From SP197 sp965242595 (GTDB lineage: Bacteria; Pseudomonadota; Alphaproteobacteria; SP197), in the NCBI GenBank assembly GCA_965242595.1, contig OZ251464.1, positions 2,108,001 to 2,172,000 of the forward strand: 64,000 bases of DNA. The letters run 5' to 3'. The translations under genes and the position numbers were made by a program. Positions 32,751-41,392 of the stretch are shown one piece after another (position 1 is the first letter of the stretch; each line of letters opens with the position of its first letter). Under the pieces are notes generated by a model, which saw only the letters and a list, made by a program, of their open reading frames with translations, was not told the DNA's origin and did no database searches.

Positions 32751-35700
32751 ATGGCGACCGACGCGAAGCTCATCACGGCGGTGGAGGCGTATTTCGCCGA
32801 GTTGCGGAGGATGCGGGCCTCGGGCGGGGCGACCGGGGAGCGGTCGAGCTACGGGCCGCTCGCGAACCTGCTGAACGCGGTGGGCGCGGTGCTGAAGCCG
32901 AAGGTGTTCTGCGTTCAGGAACTCGCCGACCAGGGCGTGGGCCATCCCGATTTCGGTCTCTATGCGGCCGGGCAGGTCCAGCGGGGCAAGGCGCGCGAGG
33001 GGCAGACGCCGGAACGGGGTGTGGTGGAGGTGAAAGCGGTCGATGACGACGCCTGGCTGACGGCGGCAGGCGATCAGGTGAGCCGTTATTGGGGGCGCTA
33101 TCGGCTGGTGCTGGCGACGAATACGCGCGACTTCGTGCTGGTGGGCGAGGATGGGACGGGCCGTCCCGCGAGGCTGGAGAGTTTGCGGCTGGCAGAGAGC
33201 GGCGAAGATTTCGCCAGGCAGCTGGAGAGGCCGCGCGCCTTCGCCCGGGCGGTGGGCGCGGGGCTGGGCGAGTATCTGACGCGGGCGCTGTCGCACCGGG
33301 CGGCGCTGGCGGAGCCGCGGGATCTGGCGTGGCTGCTGGCGTCCCATGCGCGCGACGGGCTGGCGCGGGTGGAGGCGGCGGGGGACGCGCCGGCGCTGGC
33401 GACGGTGCGTTCGGCGCTGGAGGAGGCGCTGGGCGCGCGCTTCGAGGGGGAACGGGGGGCGCGGTTCTTCCGTTCGACGCTGGTGCAGACGCTGTTCTAC
33501 GGCGTGTTCGCCGCCTGGGTGCTGTGGGCGCGGCAGATGCCGCCGCCCAGCGGTGGATTCCGCTGGCGCGAGGCGGTGTGGAATTTGCGGGCGCCGGTGC
33601 TGCGGGCGCTGTTCCAGCAGGTGTCGGATCCCGCCCGCCTGCAATCGCTGGGCCTGGTGGAGGTGCTGGATTGGGCGGCGGCGGCGCTGGAGCGGGTGGA
33701 TCGGGGGGCGTTCTTCTCGCGCTTCGACGAGGGGGCGGCGGTGCCCTATTTCTACGAGCCGTTTCTGGAGGCGTTCGATCCCGCCCTGCGCAAGCAGTTG
33801 GGGGTCTGGTACACGCCCTCAGAGGTGGTGCGCTACATGGTGGCCCGGGTGGATCGGGCGCTGAAGGACGATCTGGGAATTGCGGAGGGCCTGGCGGCAG
33901 AGAATGTCTATGTGCTGGACCCGTGCTGCGGGACGGGGACATATCTGGCGGAAGTTCTGCGCCGGATCGCGGCCAATCTGAAGGGGCAGGGTCTGGGCGC
34001 GCTGGCGGGGGCGCGGGTGAAGCAGGCGGCGTTGAGGCGGGTGTTCGGGTTCGAGATCATGCCGGCGCCGTTCGTGATGGCGCATCTGCAAGTGGGCCTG
34101 GCGATGCGGGAGCTGGATGCGCCGCTGGTGGACGACGGAACGGAACGGGCGCAAGTGTTCCTGACCAACGCGCTGACGGGGTGGGAGCCGCGGGTGACGA
34201 AGCCGCTGCCGTTCCCGGAACTGGAGGAGGAACGCGACCGGGCAGAGCGGGTGAAGCGGGAGGAGCCGATCCTGGTGATCCTGGGCAACCCGCCCTATAA
34301 CGGCTTCGCTGGCATGGCGGTGGAGGAGGAACGGGCGCTTTCGAAGGCGTATCATTCGTATAAGCGGGTGCGGCGTCCGGAGGGGCAAGGGCTGAATGAC
34401 CTCTATGTGCGCTTCTTCCGCATGGCAGAACGGCGGATTGCGGAGAAGACGGGCCGGGGCGTGGTGTGCTTCATCTCGAACTATTCGTGGCTGGACGGGC
34501 TGTCGTTCACGGGGATGCGGGAACACTACCTGGAGGCGTTCGACGCGGTTCGCATCGACTGCCTGAACGGCGACAAATACAAAACCGGGAAGGTGGCCCC
34601 CGACGGCGCGCCGGACCCCAGCGTGTTCTCTACGGAAGGCGATCCGGTGGGCATCCAGGTGGGAACCGCCATCGCCACCCTGGTGCGCAAGGCCGACCAT
34701 GCGCCGGCGCGGGCGGTGGGTTTCCGCCATCTATGGGGGCAGACGAAACGGGAAGACCTGCTGGCAACGGCAGAGGCGGCGCCCGCGCAGCTTTACGACC
34801 GCATGACGCCGACGCTGCCCCTGGGCCTGCCCTTCGTGCCGACGACGGTCAGCGAGGCATGGTTCGAATGGCCGGCCCTGCCAAAGCTGCTGCCGACGTC
34901 GTTTCCGGGGGCCAAGACCAACCGTGATTCGTTTCTCGTCGATATTGACCTCAACCGGCTGAAGGCGCGCATCGACGACTACTTCGATCCAGACTTGAGT
35001 CACGAGGAGATCGCAAGATGCTACCCAGTTGCCATGAAAAGCGTGAAGCATTTCGATCCCCGCAAGGTGCGCGAGACATTGCTCAAGCGCGGTGGACCGA
35101 AAGAAGAAGGCTTCATCCGTTTCACCTATCGGCCGTTCGATGATCGTTGGCTCTATTGGGAAGGAGAGACAAAGCTGCTCGATGGAAGGCGGCCGGATTA
35201 CAAACCCCATGTATTCGATGGAAATATGTGGCTATCCGCTGCGCAACATCTGCGAAAGGGCGCTGCGGAACCACAAGCCTGTTTCACGAAGCATATGGCA
35301 TGCCTGCACTTGATCGAGCGCACCGCCCTCATGTTCCCCGCCTACCTCCGCGACGACAGCGAGCGTGACGGTCGCCGCTCCAATCTCACCGCCACCGCCC
35401 GCCGCTACCTCGACCGCCTCGGCCTCGGCGCCGAAGACCTGTTCCACCACATCCTCGCCACCCTCCACGATCCCGCCTATCGGCAGGCCAATGCTGGTGC
35501 GCTGAGCATGGAATGGCCGCGCATCCCGCTCCCCGGCTGGCCCGATGGCGGCAGCGACGACGCCGCCGCAACCCTGCGGCGCCAGGCCGCGCGCGGCCGC
35601 CGCCTCGCCGCCCTGCTGGACCCTGAAGCCCAGATCCCCGGCCAGGTCCCCGGCGTCACCGGCGGCGCCCTGCGGCCCGAGCTCGCCACCATCGCCGTCC

Positions 35701-36086
35701 CCACCACCGTCACCGGCCGCAACATGACCGACGACGATTTCGCGCTCACCGCCGGCTGGGGCCACACCGGCGCCGGCGGCGCCATCATGCCCGGCCAGGG
35801 CCGCGCGATAGAACGCCCCATGACACCGCAGGAACGCGCCACCGCCCCGCCCGCCCTGATCCACACCACCTTCGACATCCACTTGAACGCCAACGCCTTC
35901 TGGCGCAACATCCCGGCCCCCGTGTGGCGCTACCGCCTGGGCGGCTACCAGGTGCTGAAAAAATGGCTCTCTTACCGGGAATACCCCATCCTGGACCGCC
36001 CACTGACCCATGACGAGGTTCTGCACTTCACCAATATGGCGCGGCGGATCGCAGCGATCCTGTCGCTGACGGCCGAGACCGCATAA
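32751..36086 (+). CDS. Type ISP/IIG-like restriction-modification protein (nuclease + N6-adenine methyltransferase), no helicase domain
   Basis: 1111-residue single-chain enzyme. A PD-(D/E)xK-type nuclease is suggested near the N-terminus by HPDFGLY (about 65) and VVEVKAV (about 90). The methyltransferase has motif I VLDPCCGTGTYL (about 388-399) and motif IV NPPYNGF (about 512), an N6-adenine signature. The C-terminal half matches the type ISP specificity/C-terminal region (YKPHVFD, EWPRIPLPGWPDGG, FWRNIPAPVW, GGYQVLKKWLSYRE). Classical type ISP enzymes also have a translocase between nuclease and methyltransferase; none is seen. ATG 32751 is the first plausible start. Opens the defence island. 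Confidence 0.88.
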   Translation: MATDAKLITAVEAYFAELRRMRASGGATGERSSYGPLANLLNAVGAVLKPKVFCVQELADQGVGHPDFGLYAAGQVQRGKAREGQTPERGVVEVKAVDDDAWLTAAGDQVSRYWGRYRLVLATNTRDFVLVGEDGTGRPARLESLRLAESGEDFARQLERPRAFARAVGAGLGEYLTRALSHRAALAEPRDLAWLLASHARDGLARVEAAGDAPALATVRSALEEALGARFEGERGARFFRSTLVQTLFYGVFAAWVLWARQMPPPSGGFRWREAVWNLRAPVLRALFQQVSDPARLQSLGLVEVLDWAAAALERVDRGAFFSRFDEGAAVPYFYEPFLEAFDPALRKQLGVWYTPSEVVRYMVARVDRALKDDLGIAEGLAAENVYVLDPCCGTGTYLAEVLRRIAANLKGQGLGALAGARVKQAALRRVFGFEIMPAPFVMAHLQVGLAMRELDAPLVDDGTERAQVFLTNALTGWEPRVTKPLPFPELEEERDRAERVKREEPILVILGNPPYNGFAGMAVEEERALSKAYHSYKRVRRPEGQGLNDLYVRFFRMAERRIAEKTGRGVVCFISNYSWLDGLSFTGMREHYLEAFDAVRIDCLNGDKYKTGKVAPDGAPDPSVFSTEGDPVGIQVGTAIATLVRKADHAPARAVGFRHLWGQTKREDLLATAEAAPAQLYDRMTPTLPLGLPFVPTTVSEAWFEWPALPKLLPTSFPGAKTNRDSFLVDIDLNRLKARIDDYFDPDLSHEEIARCYPVAMKSVKHFDPRKVRETLLKRGGPKEEGFIRFTYRPFDDRWLYWEGETKLLDGRRPDYKPHVFDGNMWLSAAQHLRKGAAEPQACFTKHMACLHLIERTALMFPAYLRDDSERDGRRSNLTATARRYLDRLGLGAEDLFHHILATLHDPAYRQANAGALSMEWPRIPLPGWPDGGSDDAAATLRRQAARGRRLAALLDPEAQIPGQVPGVTGGALRPELATIAVPTTVTGRNMTDDDFALTAGWGHTGAGGAIMPGQGRAIERPMTPQERATAPPALIHTTFDIHLNANAFWRNIPAPVWRYRLGGYQVLKKWLSYREYPILDRPLTHDEVLHFTNMARRIAAILSLTAETA

Positions 36087-36100
36087 TGCGAGGACAAGCG

Positions 36101-37201
36101 ATGAACAGCTCGAACATGGCCAGCGAAAACATCCTGAAATCCATCCGGATCCGCAATTACCGTGTCTTCAAAGACCTCGAGGTCACAGGCCTGAGCCGCA
36201 TCAACCTGATCATGGGACACAACAATTCGGGAAAAACAAGCCTGCTCGAAGCACTCTTTCTGCTGTCGGGAGCAGGAAGTCCTGCTCTTGTGTTGAATCC
36301 ATACGTCGTTCGTGGTGGGGTCGTTTCTCCAGCTGCAGGAGCCGTTCCGCCACCTGCAAACATGATCCAGGAGATACTTTGGAAACCCATGTTTCGCAAC
36401 CTCGATACAAAGAGAAAAATAGAAATCGAGGCGCCTCAATCCATCCATGGACCATTGTCGTTGCGCCTCTCCTTGAGGAGACCCAGTATGATCGAGCAAC
36501 CATTTAGCGAGTCGCACAAAATCTCTGCCGAAAATTCGGCAGCCGATTCGGAATGTGTTCTTTCATTCAAATGTGGCGAAGAAGCCGAAGTCGAGGGCAA
36601 GATTCTTGCAGGAAACACTAAATACAAAAACCCCGATATACTACCTCCGTTTCCTGCTACCATTATGAACACTATAATTACAATCCCTCAGGACGAGGCC
36701 AGCCGCTTGTTGGGGCACCTGAGAAAGCAGAAACAAGGACATTTTCTCCTGGACGCGCTTCGGATCGTCGAGCCAAGACTGGAAAGCATCGAAGACAATT
36801 CGTCCAGTGGCACTCCCATGATCTGGGGCGATATCGGCCTTCCCGAACTGGTGCCTCTGGCGATGATGGGTGAAGGGATGATGCGGGTTGCCAGGCTGAT
36901 TCTGGCCATATCTGCGGCTCCCAACGGCGTGGTGCTGATCGATGAGATCGAGACCGGCCTGCATCACTCTGTGCTGACCGATGTCTGGAAGGCGATCGAT
37001 GCCACGGCGCGGCGGTTCGGCACACAGGTGATCGCGACCACCCACAGCTTTGAATGTATAGAGGCGGCCGGAGAAGCCCTTATCGGCACCGGCGGCCTTG
37101 CCCTCCACCGCCTTGAAGTCACCGATTCGGGAAATCGCTGCATCACCTACGGTAAAAAGAACATCGCCTTTGCCATTCGCCACAATTTCGAGGTCAGATA
37201 A
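36101..37201 (+). CDS. ABC-type AAA ATPase (AAA_15/AAA_21), island defence component
   Basis: 366-residue SMC/OLD-like ATPase. Walker A MGHNNSGKTSLLEALF (about 39-54), a signature-like stretch MMGEGMMRVARLILAI, Walker B GVVLIDEIETGLHH and an H-loop IATTHSFECIEA. An insert of about 150 residues between Walker A and the signature is A+T-rich in DNA and unlike neighbours in codon use. ATG 36101 is chosen for AGGA 6 bases upstream; an ATG at 36086 overlaps the preceding stop. Two bases separate it from the DUF3226 gene, so they form a unit resembling ATPase+TOPRIM immune pairs. Function by analogy. Confidence 0.85.
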   Translation: MNSSNMASENILKSIRIRNYRVFKDLEVTGLSRINLIMGHNNSGKTSLLEALFLLSGAGSPALVLNPYVVRGGVVSPAAGAVPPPANMIQEILWKPMFRNLDTKRKIEIEAPQSIHGPLSLRLSLRRPSMIEQPFSESHKISAENSAADSECVLSFKCGEEAEVEGKILAGNTKYKNPDILPPFPATIMNTIITIPQDEASRLLGHLRKQKQGHFLLDALRIVEPRLESIEDNSSSGTPMIWGDIGLPELVPLAMMGEGMMRVARLILAISAAPNGVVLIDEIETGLHHSVLTDVWKAIDATARRFGTQVIATTHSFECIEAAGEALIGTGGLALHRLEVTDSGNRCITYGKKNIAFAIRHNFEVR

Positions 37202-37203
37202 CC

Positions 37204-37887
37204 ATGCCATCCCCTGCAAACCTTGAGAGTCCGAAACAGCCCCTCATCAAAGAAGGAGAGCGAACTAAGTCAAGGATAACAGAACCGAAACAGCTTCTTG
37301 TAGAGGGAAAAGATCAGAAGAATTTCTTCGAAAAATTCATCCGCCACTTTCGGCTTCCGAATATACAGGTCCACGACTTCGGAGGCGTCACCGATTTGCA
37401 AATCTACTTGCCCGAGTTCGTCGATATATCGGGTTTTCGTGCTTCAGCTGTCAGACCGGGAGTTCGTAGCCTGGGAATCGTCCGCGATGCGGAGCAGAAC
37501 GCCGCATCGGCGTTCCAGAGCGTGCAATCGGCATTGCAGAAGGCCGGGCTTCCCGTTCCCGACGATCCCGGCAAACGCAACCCCGGCCCTCCGGCAGTCA
37601 CCGCATACATCCTTCCGGGCGGCGGCCAGTCCGGCATGTTGGAAACCCTGTTGTGTCACACCTTCGACGCCGATCCAGTCAGGAAATGTATCGACGATTT
37701 CTTTTCGTGCGTCGATGCCCTGCCAGGATCGCAACCCGCCCCTCGCAGGGACAAAGCCCGCGCTCACGCTTACCTGACCACCATGGCCGAACCCCATGTC
37801 TCCGTCGGCGTAGCGGCGCAAAAAGACTACTGGCCCCTTAACCACCAGGCCTTCGCCGACCTTCGCAATTTCCTCAAATCTCTTTAG
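37204..37887 (+). CDS. DUF3226 TOPRIM-like protein, partner of the ATPase
   Basis: 227 residues. KQLLVEGKDQKNFFEKFI (about 30-47) supplies the TOPRIM-type Glu; RSLGIVRDAEQNAASAF supplies the acidic D-x-E-like strand; later YILPGGGQSGMLETLL and DKARAHAYL are typical of DUF3226. TOPRIM folds in OLD, Gabija and PARIS systems act as nucleases or effectors, so an effector role switched by the adjacent ATPase is the natural hypothesis. Starts 2 bases after the ATPase stop. Confidence 0.82.
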   Translation: MPSPANLESPKQPLIKEGERTKSRITEPKQLLVEGKDQKNFFEKFIRHFRLPNIQVHDFGGVTDLQIYLPEFVDISGFRASAVRPGVRSLGIVRDAEQNAASAFQSVQSALQKAGLPVPDDPGKRNPGPPAVTAYILPGGGQSGMLETLLCHTFDADPVRKCIDDFFSCVDALPGSQPAPRRDKARAHAYLTTMAEPHVSVGVAAQKDYWPLNHQAFADLRNFLKSL

Positions 37888-38027
37888 CCGCAGCCCCCCA
37901 CCCTGGTGCAATCACGTATCTGATTCCCTACCCCAGAACAGGACTTTACCAACCGCCCCACCCGCTGTTATCCTTCCCCAACCGGTGGCCTGCCACCTCC
38001 CACTCCGACTCTCCAAAGGACGACGCC

Positions 38028-38261
38028 ATGAGCAAGAATTTCCAGGATTTCGTCGCCCACCAGAATGACACCGCCGAACGGGCCGTGATCGACGCCGCAA
38101 CCAGCCACGCCGACATCGCCGAAGGCGCGCGGGCCCTGGGCTACACCTTCACCACCGAAGAGGTGGCAGCCTACACCTCGCGCAACCTCAGCGACGAGGA
38201 GATGGCGCAAGTCGCCGGCGCCGGCCAATCCAGGCCATGGCCAATAGCCATCTTCCCATAG
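38028..38261 (+). CDS. Nif11-like leader peptide / orphan RiPP precursor
   Basis: 77 residues. The helical leader MSKNFQDFVAHQND, then ALGYTFTTEEVAAY and NLSDEEMAQVAGAG, matches the Nif11-type leader found in ribosomal natural-product precursors, with VAGAG in place of the usual VAGG cleavage site. The remaining core would be QSRPWPIAIFP, with no Cys, Ser or Thr except one Ser, so lanthionine or thiazole chemistry is unlikely. AAGGA lies 8 bases before the ATG. No modifying enzyme or transporter is nearby. Confidence 0.75.
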   Translation: MSKNFQDFVAHQNDTAERAVIDAATSHADIAEGARALGYTFTTEEVAAYTSRNLSDEEMAQVAGAGQSRPWPIAIFP

Positions 38262-38310
38262 CCGCCCCACCCAGCCCACCCCTGGCGCGCCGGCGCTCAG
38301 CAGGCGGTCA

Positions 38311-38517
38311 CCAGACGGCAGCAGCGGCGGCGGCGCCGCAACGCTAAGGCGCCAGGCCGCACGCGGCCGCCGCCTCGCCGCCCTGCTGGCCCCCGAAACC
38401 CCAGCCCCCGGCGTCGCCACCGGCGCCCCGCAACCCGAACTCGCCGCCAGCACCGCCCCCGCCATCGCCAGCGGCCGCAACATGGCCGGCGCCAATTTCG
38501 CGCTTGCCGCCGGTTAG
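38311..38517 (+). pseudogene. Decayed duplicate of the restriction-modification gene C-terminal segment
   Basis: Frame PDGSSGGGAATLRRQ... through ARGRRLAALLAPE and SGRNMAGANFALAAG then TAG is clearly homologous to the restriction-modification protein segment encoded at 35541-35757 (PDGGSDDAAATLRRQ, ARGRRLAALLDPE, TGRNMTDDDFALTAG). It has no start or upstream body, ends in a premature stop, and lies between the RiPP precursor and the convergent tcmP gene. It is a fossil of a second copy or of a recombination event. Confidence 0.8.
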
Positions 38518-39767
38518 CAAAGACGAGAAAATCCAGGCAGCAGCAGCGTAGAGGGAAAAATAATTCTATCGGAAGATTTCAATCTCTTAACAGCACGAGA
38601 GCGCATTTTTCCATCGGAAGACAGAATATTAATTTCTCGCTCACTTGCGAGACGAATAACCACCTCATCAAGATCAGAAAATCTAGCAGCTGTTTCATTC
38701 GCGAAAGCGTGCCGCATTGCATCTACCGTAACTGGATTTTCGGAAGCCAAGCTGAATAGCCGACTTGGCATCGAGTCCAATAGCTGTTTTTGTACCTGAA
38801 TAGCTTCAGCTTCTTCGAAATTAAACAACGATAGTTGACTAGAGTCTCTAAGCGCATCCCAACCCAGCATTCCAAAACCACCAGAACCATAGTGCTCAAA
38901 AGTGTTACGGGCTTCCCAATGACGTTGAATCATGACGTCGCGTGCTGTTGGATGTCTTGACAGGTGAAGGAACCACAAAGCACGGCGTGATCGTTCTGGT
39001 CGAATGAAGAACGGCGTATCATAAATAGCACCGGTGCAGGCACGGATTTGATTACGCAGCGTTCTTTGAACAAGCGCTCTTCCACCAGTGCCATCTCTAT
39101 ATTGAATCAGATCTTGTATTTGAGATTCGGTCAGCTCGAGTGGTGCAACAGCCTTAACACGCGATGGGGTTTCTGCGAGATAGTTGATGAGTCCGTCAGC
39201 GGCAAATGTCAATATAACTTCCGCCGCTGGTAATTCACTCAGAATACGAGCGATGAGCATAAGATCTACCTGCGCGTATCCGGTCTGATCGAGAAGAAAA
39301 ATCGCGCGACCAGAACGAGGCTGCCGACGGCGAATTTCTGCCAGAATTTTGTCAACCTCCCCATCGAAACTACCATTGCGCACAACAATCCTGTCGTCAT
39401 TTACTTTGTATCCGCGTCCAGACAACACCTTTCGAAGATGATCTGTATGGGCTGACCTCACATCGACGAAGTAGTACTTACAATCGAAACGTAAGGGTCT
39501 GGTGCGATTTCGGTTTAGCCTGTCTTCGGCCGCAGCCGACTCTTCCAGCATGATCAAAGGGGTGCCGGACAAGTCATTGTCACCATCCCGGAATGTGCCA
39601 CCCCCGGCAAAACCATCGACGAGATCGAGTTTAAATTCTTCGCGTTGAAAATTGATGTTCAACCGATCGAAGTAGGCGCGCAGATAGCTGCGCAAAACAT
39701 TCAGTTTCGCCTTGCTGTGCGCTTCGATCTGAGGGGGAGGTTCTTCAGGATGCCATTTGAAGGGCAC
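38514..39767 (-). CDS. tcmP: Three-Cys-motif partner protein TcmP, GTG start
   Basis: 417 residues. The N-terminus has the family's HSKAKLNVLRSYLRAYFDRL and FKLDLVDGFAGGGTF, a methyltransferase-like motif I in which DGFAGxG is typical of TcmP; RAIFLLDQTGYAQVD and EVILTFAADGLINYL follow. Named for its regular partner, the three-Cys-motif protein encoded just upstream; the two reading frames overlap by 23 bases. The DNA is visibly A+T-richer than flanking genes, a sign of transfer. GTG 39767 has GGAGA upstream. Activity unknown. Confidence 0.88.
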   Translation of the reverse strand: MPFKWHPEEPPPQIEAHSKAKLNVLRSYLRAYFDRLNINFQREEFKLDLVDGFAGGGTFRDGDNDLSGTPLIMLEESAAAEDRLNRNRTRPLRFDCKYYFVDVRSAHTDHLRKVLSGRGYKVNDDRIVVRNGSFDGEVDKILAEIRRRQPRSGRAIFLLDQTGYAQVDLMLIARILSELPAAEVILTFAADGLINYLAETPSRVKAVAPLELTESQIQDLIQYRDGTGGRALVQRTLRNQIRACTGAIYDTPFFIRPERSRRALWFLHLSRHPTARDVMIQRHWEARNTFEHYGSGGFGMLGWDALRDSSQLSLFNFEEAEAIQVQKQLLDSMPSRLFSLASENPVTVDAMRHAFANETAARFSDLDEVVIRLASEREINILSSDGKMRSRAVKRLKSSDRIIFPSTLLLPGFSRLC

Positions 39768-40506
39768 GATCTCTCTCCTCTATCGGGTGAGCGGGCATAT
39801 CGTTATACTCTACCCCTTCGATTTGGCGTCCACCTGCTTTCGGGGTTCTCCCTCCCCATTGTTTGAAGAAAAAAGGCACGCCCGCCTGGGCGCATTGTTC
39901 CCGGATATCGCGAACCCATTCGGGCCGCATAGGTCGGGCCTGAGGTCCACTCTCTCCACCGACTATAACCCATGATATTCCCGCAAGATCGATGTTCCCC
40001 ACAGGACCAAGAAGCGGCTCTATAGACAGGAAACGAACGGCAGCTGGGGTCATTTGAAGGTGCCGGATTCTGGCACTTGACGCACGATCCTCGATGGACA
40101 CACCGCACCAAATATGACCGGGTACTGTACCGTTGGCATATCTGCGCCGCAGGTAATTTCTCATGAGCGAACTACGCTTCGTCAGAATCTGATAGACGTG
40201 CCGGTCCACCGTTTCCATCGTATAGAATACCTTGTCGATAAAGCGGCGGTCCACACCCTTGTGGAACAGATCGCTCATCGAATTGACGAAGATCCTGCGT
40301 GGTTTCCGCCATCGCGACGGCTGATCCAGGCGCGATGGCCACTGGCGGAGATCGAAGCCCTGCTCGTATGGGTGCCCCTTGAGACCGCGCCATCTCTCGG
40401 CAAAGCGCTCGGCGTAGCAATGATCGCAGCCGCGCGTGATCTTGGTGCAGCCCGTGACTGGGTTCCAAGTCGCGTCGGTCCATTCGATGGCGGATTTCGC
40501 GCCCAT
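39745..40506 (-). CDS. DUF5131 / phage Gp37-Gp68 family three-Cys-motif protein
   Basis: 253 residues. The motif NPVTGCTKITRGCDHCYAERFAE carries three cysteines in the spacing of a radical-SAM-like Fe-S site; then IFVNSMSDLFH, IWCGVSIEDRASSARI, FLSIEPLLGPV, WVIVGGESGPQARPM and FFFKQWGG, all hallmark boxes. ATG 40506 is chosen by family alignment (GAKSAIEWTDATWNP); an ATG at 40530 is possible. Overlaps tcmP by 23 bases. The pair is widespread in phages and defence islands; the substrate is unknown. Confidence 0.9.
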   Translation of the reverse strand: MGAKSAIEWTDATWNPVTGCTKITRGCDHCYAERFAERWRGLKGHPYEQGFDLRQWPSRLDQPSRWRKPRRIFVNSMSDLFHKGVDRRFIDKVFYTMETVDRHVYQILTKRSSLMRNYLRRRYANGTVPGHIWCGVSIEDRASSARIRHLQMTPAAVRFLSIEPLLGPVGNIDLAGISWVIVGGESGPQARPMRPEWVRDIREQCAQAGVPFFFKQWGGRTPKAGGRQIEGVEYNDMPAHPIEERDRALQMAS

Positions 40507-40601
40507 GCGAACAACCCGTGTGGTGATCATTTCATGTCGGGGTGGAAACTCATACCATCACAGCATTGCTTTGGCAACAATGCTTCCGGTCTCCACCCCC
40601 C

Positions 40602-41324
40602 TCACCGCGCAGCCTCAACCAACCGTTCGAGATCCGCACGCCCCAGCGCGCCCGGATAAAGGGTGCCGTCTATGATGAAGGCGGGTGTGCCGGCGATGCC
40701 CAGCGCTAGCGCCAGTTCGTGGGTGCGGGCCAGATAGGCGTCGATCCCCGGGTCCGCCATATCGGCCCGCAACCGCCCGGTATCCAGGCCCACCCCGGCC
40801 GCCACCGCCATGATCTCGTCCTCGCTGAAACCGATCCGGGCGGTCATCAGCGCCTCGTGAAAGGCCTCATAGAGGCCCTGGCCGCGGGCCGCCAGCGCCG
40901 CCCGGGCCGCCAGCACCGATTCCTCCCCCAGGATGGGGAATTCCTTGTAGATCACCTTCACCCCCTCGCTTTCGTCGCGCAGGGCGAACAGGCCGGGCGC
41001 GCTGCGCCGGCAATGGCCGCAGCGATAATCGAAGAACTCCACGATCACCACCTCGCCCTGCGGATCGCCGCCGGTAGGCGTGGCGGGATCGTCGAACAGC
41101 TCGGCGGCCCGCTCGACAATCGCCTGTTGCGCGCGGGCGGCCTGCTGTTCCGCCTGCTGGCGCTCATAGGCGCGCAGCGCCTCCACCACCACTTCGGGAT
41201 GGGCCAGCAGATAATCGCGCAGGATGGTCTCGATCTCCGCCCGCCCCATCGCCCCCACCTCGTCGGCAGGGGCAATGGCGGGAACGGCAAGGCACAGCAG
41301 CAGGGCGGCAAGGGTTCGACGCAT
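40602..41324 (-). CDS. DsbA-family periplasmic thiol:disulfide oxidoreductase
   Basis: 240 residues with a cleavable signal peptide (MRRTLAALLLCLAVPAIAPA). An N-terminal helical extension rich in Gln/Ala (ERQQAEQQAARAQQA) precedes the thioredoxin fold: VVIVEFFDYRCGHCRRS with active-site CGHC, GVKVIYKEFPILG, and the cis-Pro loop GIAGTPAFIIDG. Resembles the DsbA/Com1-like proteins common in alphaproteobacteria. It lies just outside the right edge of the island. Confidence 0.92.
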   Translation of the reverse strand: MRRTLAALLLCLAVPAIAPADEVGAMGRAEIETILRDYLLAHPEVVVEALRAYERQQAEQQAARAQQAIVERAAELFDDPATPTGGDPQGEVVIVEFFDYRCGHCRRSAPGLFALRDESEGVKVIYKEFPILGEESVLAARAALAARGQGLYEAFHEALMTARIGFSEDEIMAVAAGVGLDTGRLRADMADPGIDAYLARTHELALALGIAGTPAFIIDGTLYPGALGRADLERLVEAAR

Positions 41325-41392
41325 GATGTGGCTCCGGTTGCGGCAGGGTGGCAGTCTGGCGCGGCGGCGGGCGGGCGGCTAGACCGGCCCGG

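Noticed and set aside
37968..38495. Minus-strand frame across the RiPP precursor and fossil segment
   Set aside because: Low-complexity Gly/Ala/Arg translation; the plus strand shows a Nif11 leader and homology to the restriction-modification protein.
40114..40659. Plus-strand frame opposite the DUF5131 gene
   Set aside because: No motif, and the opposite strand carries the full three-Cys signature.
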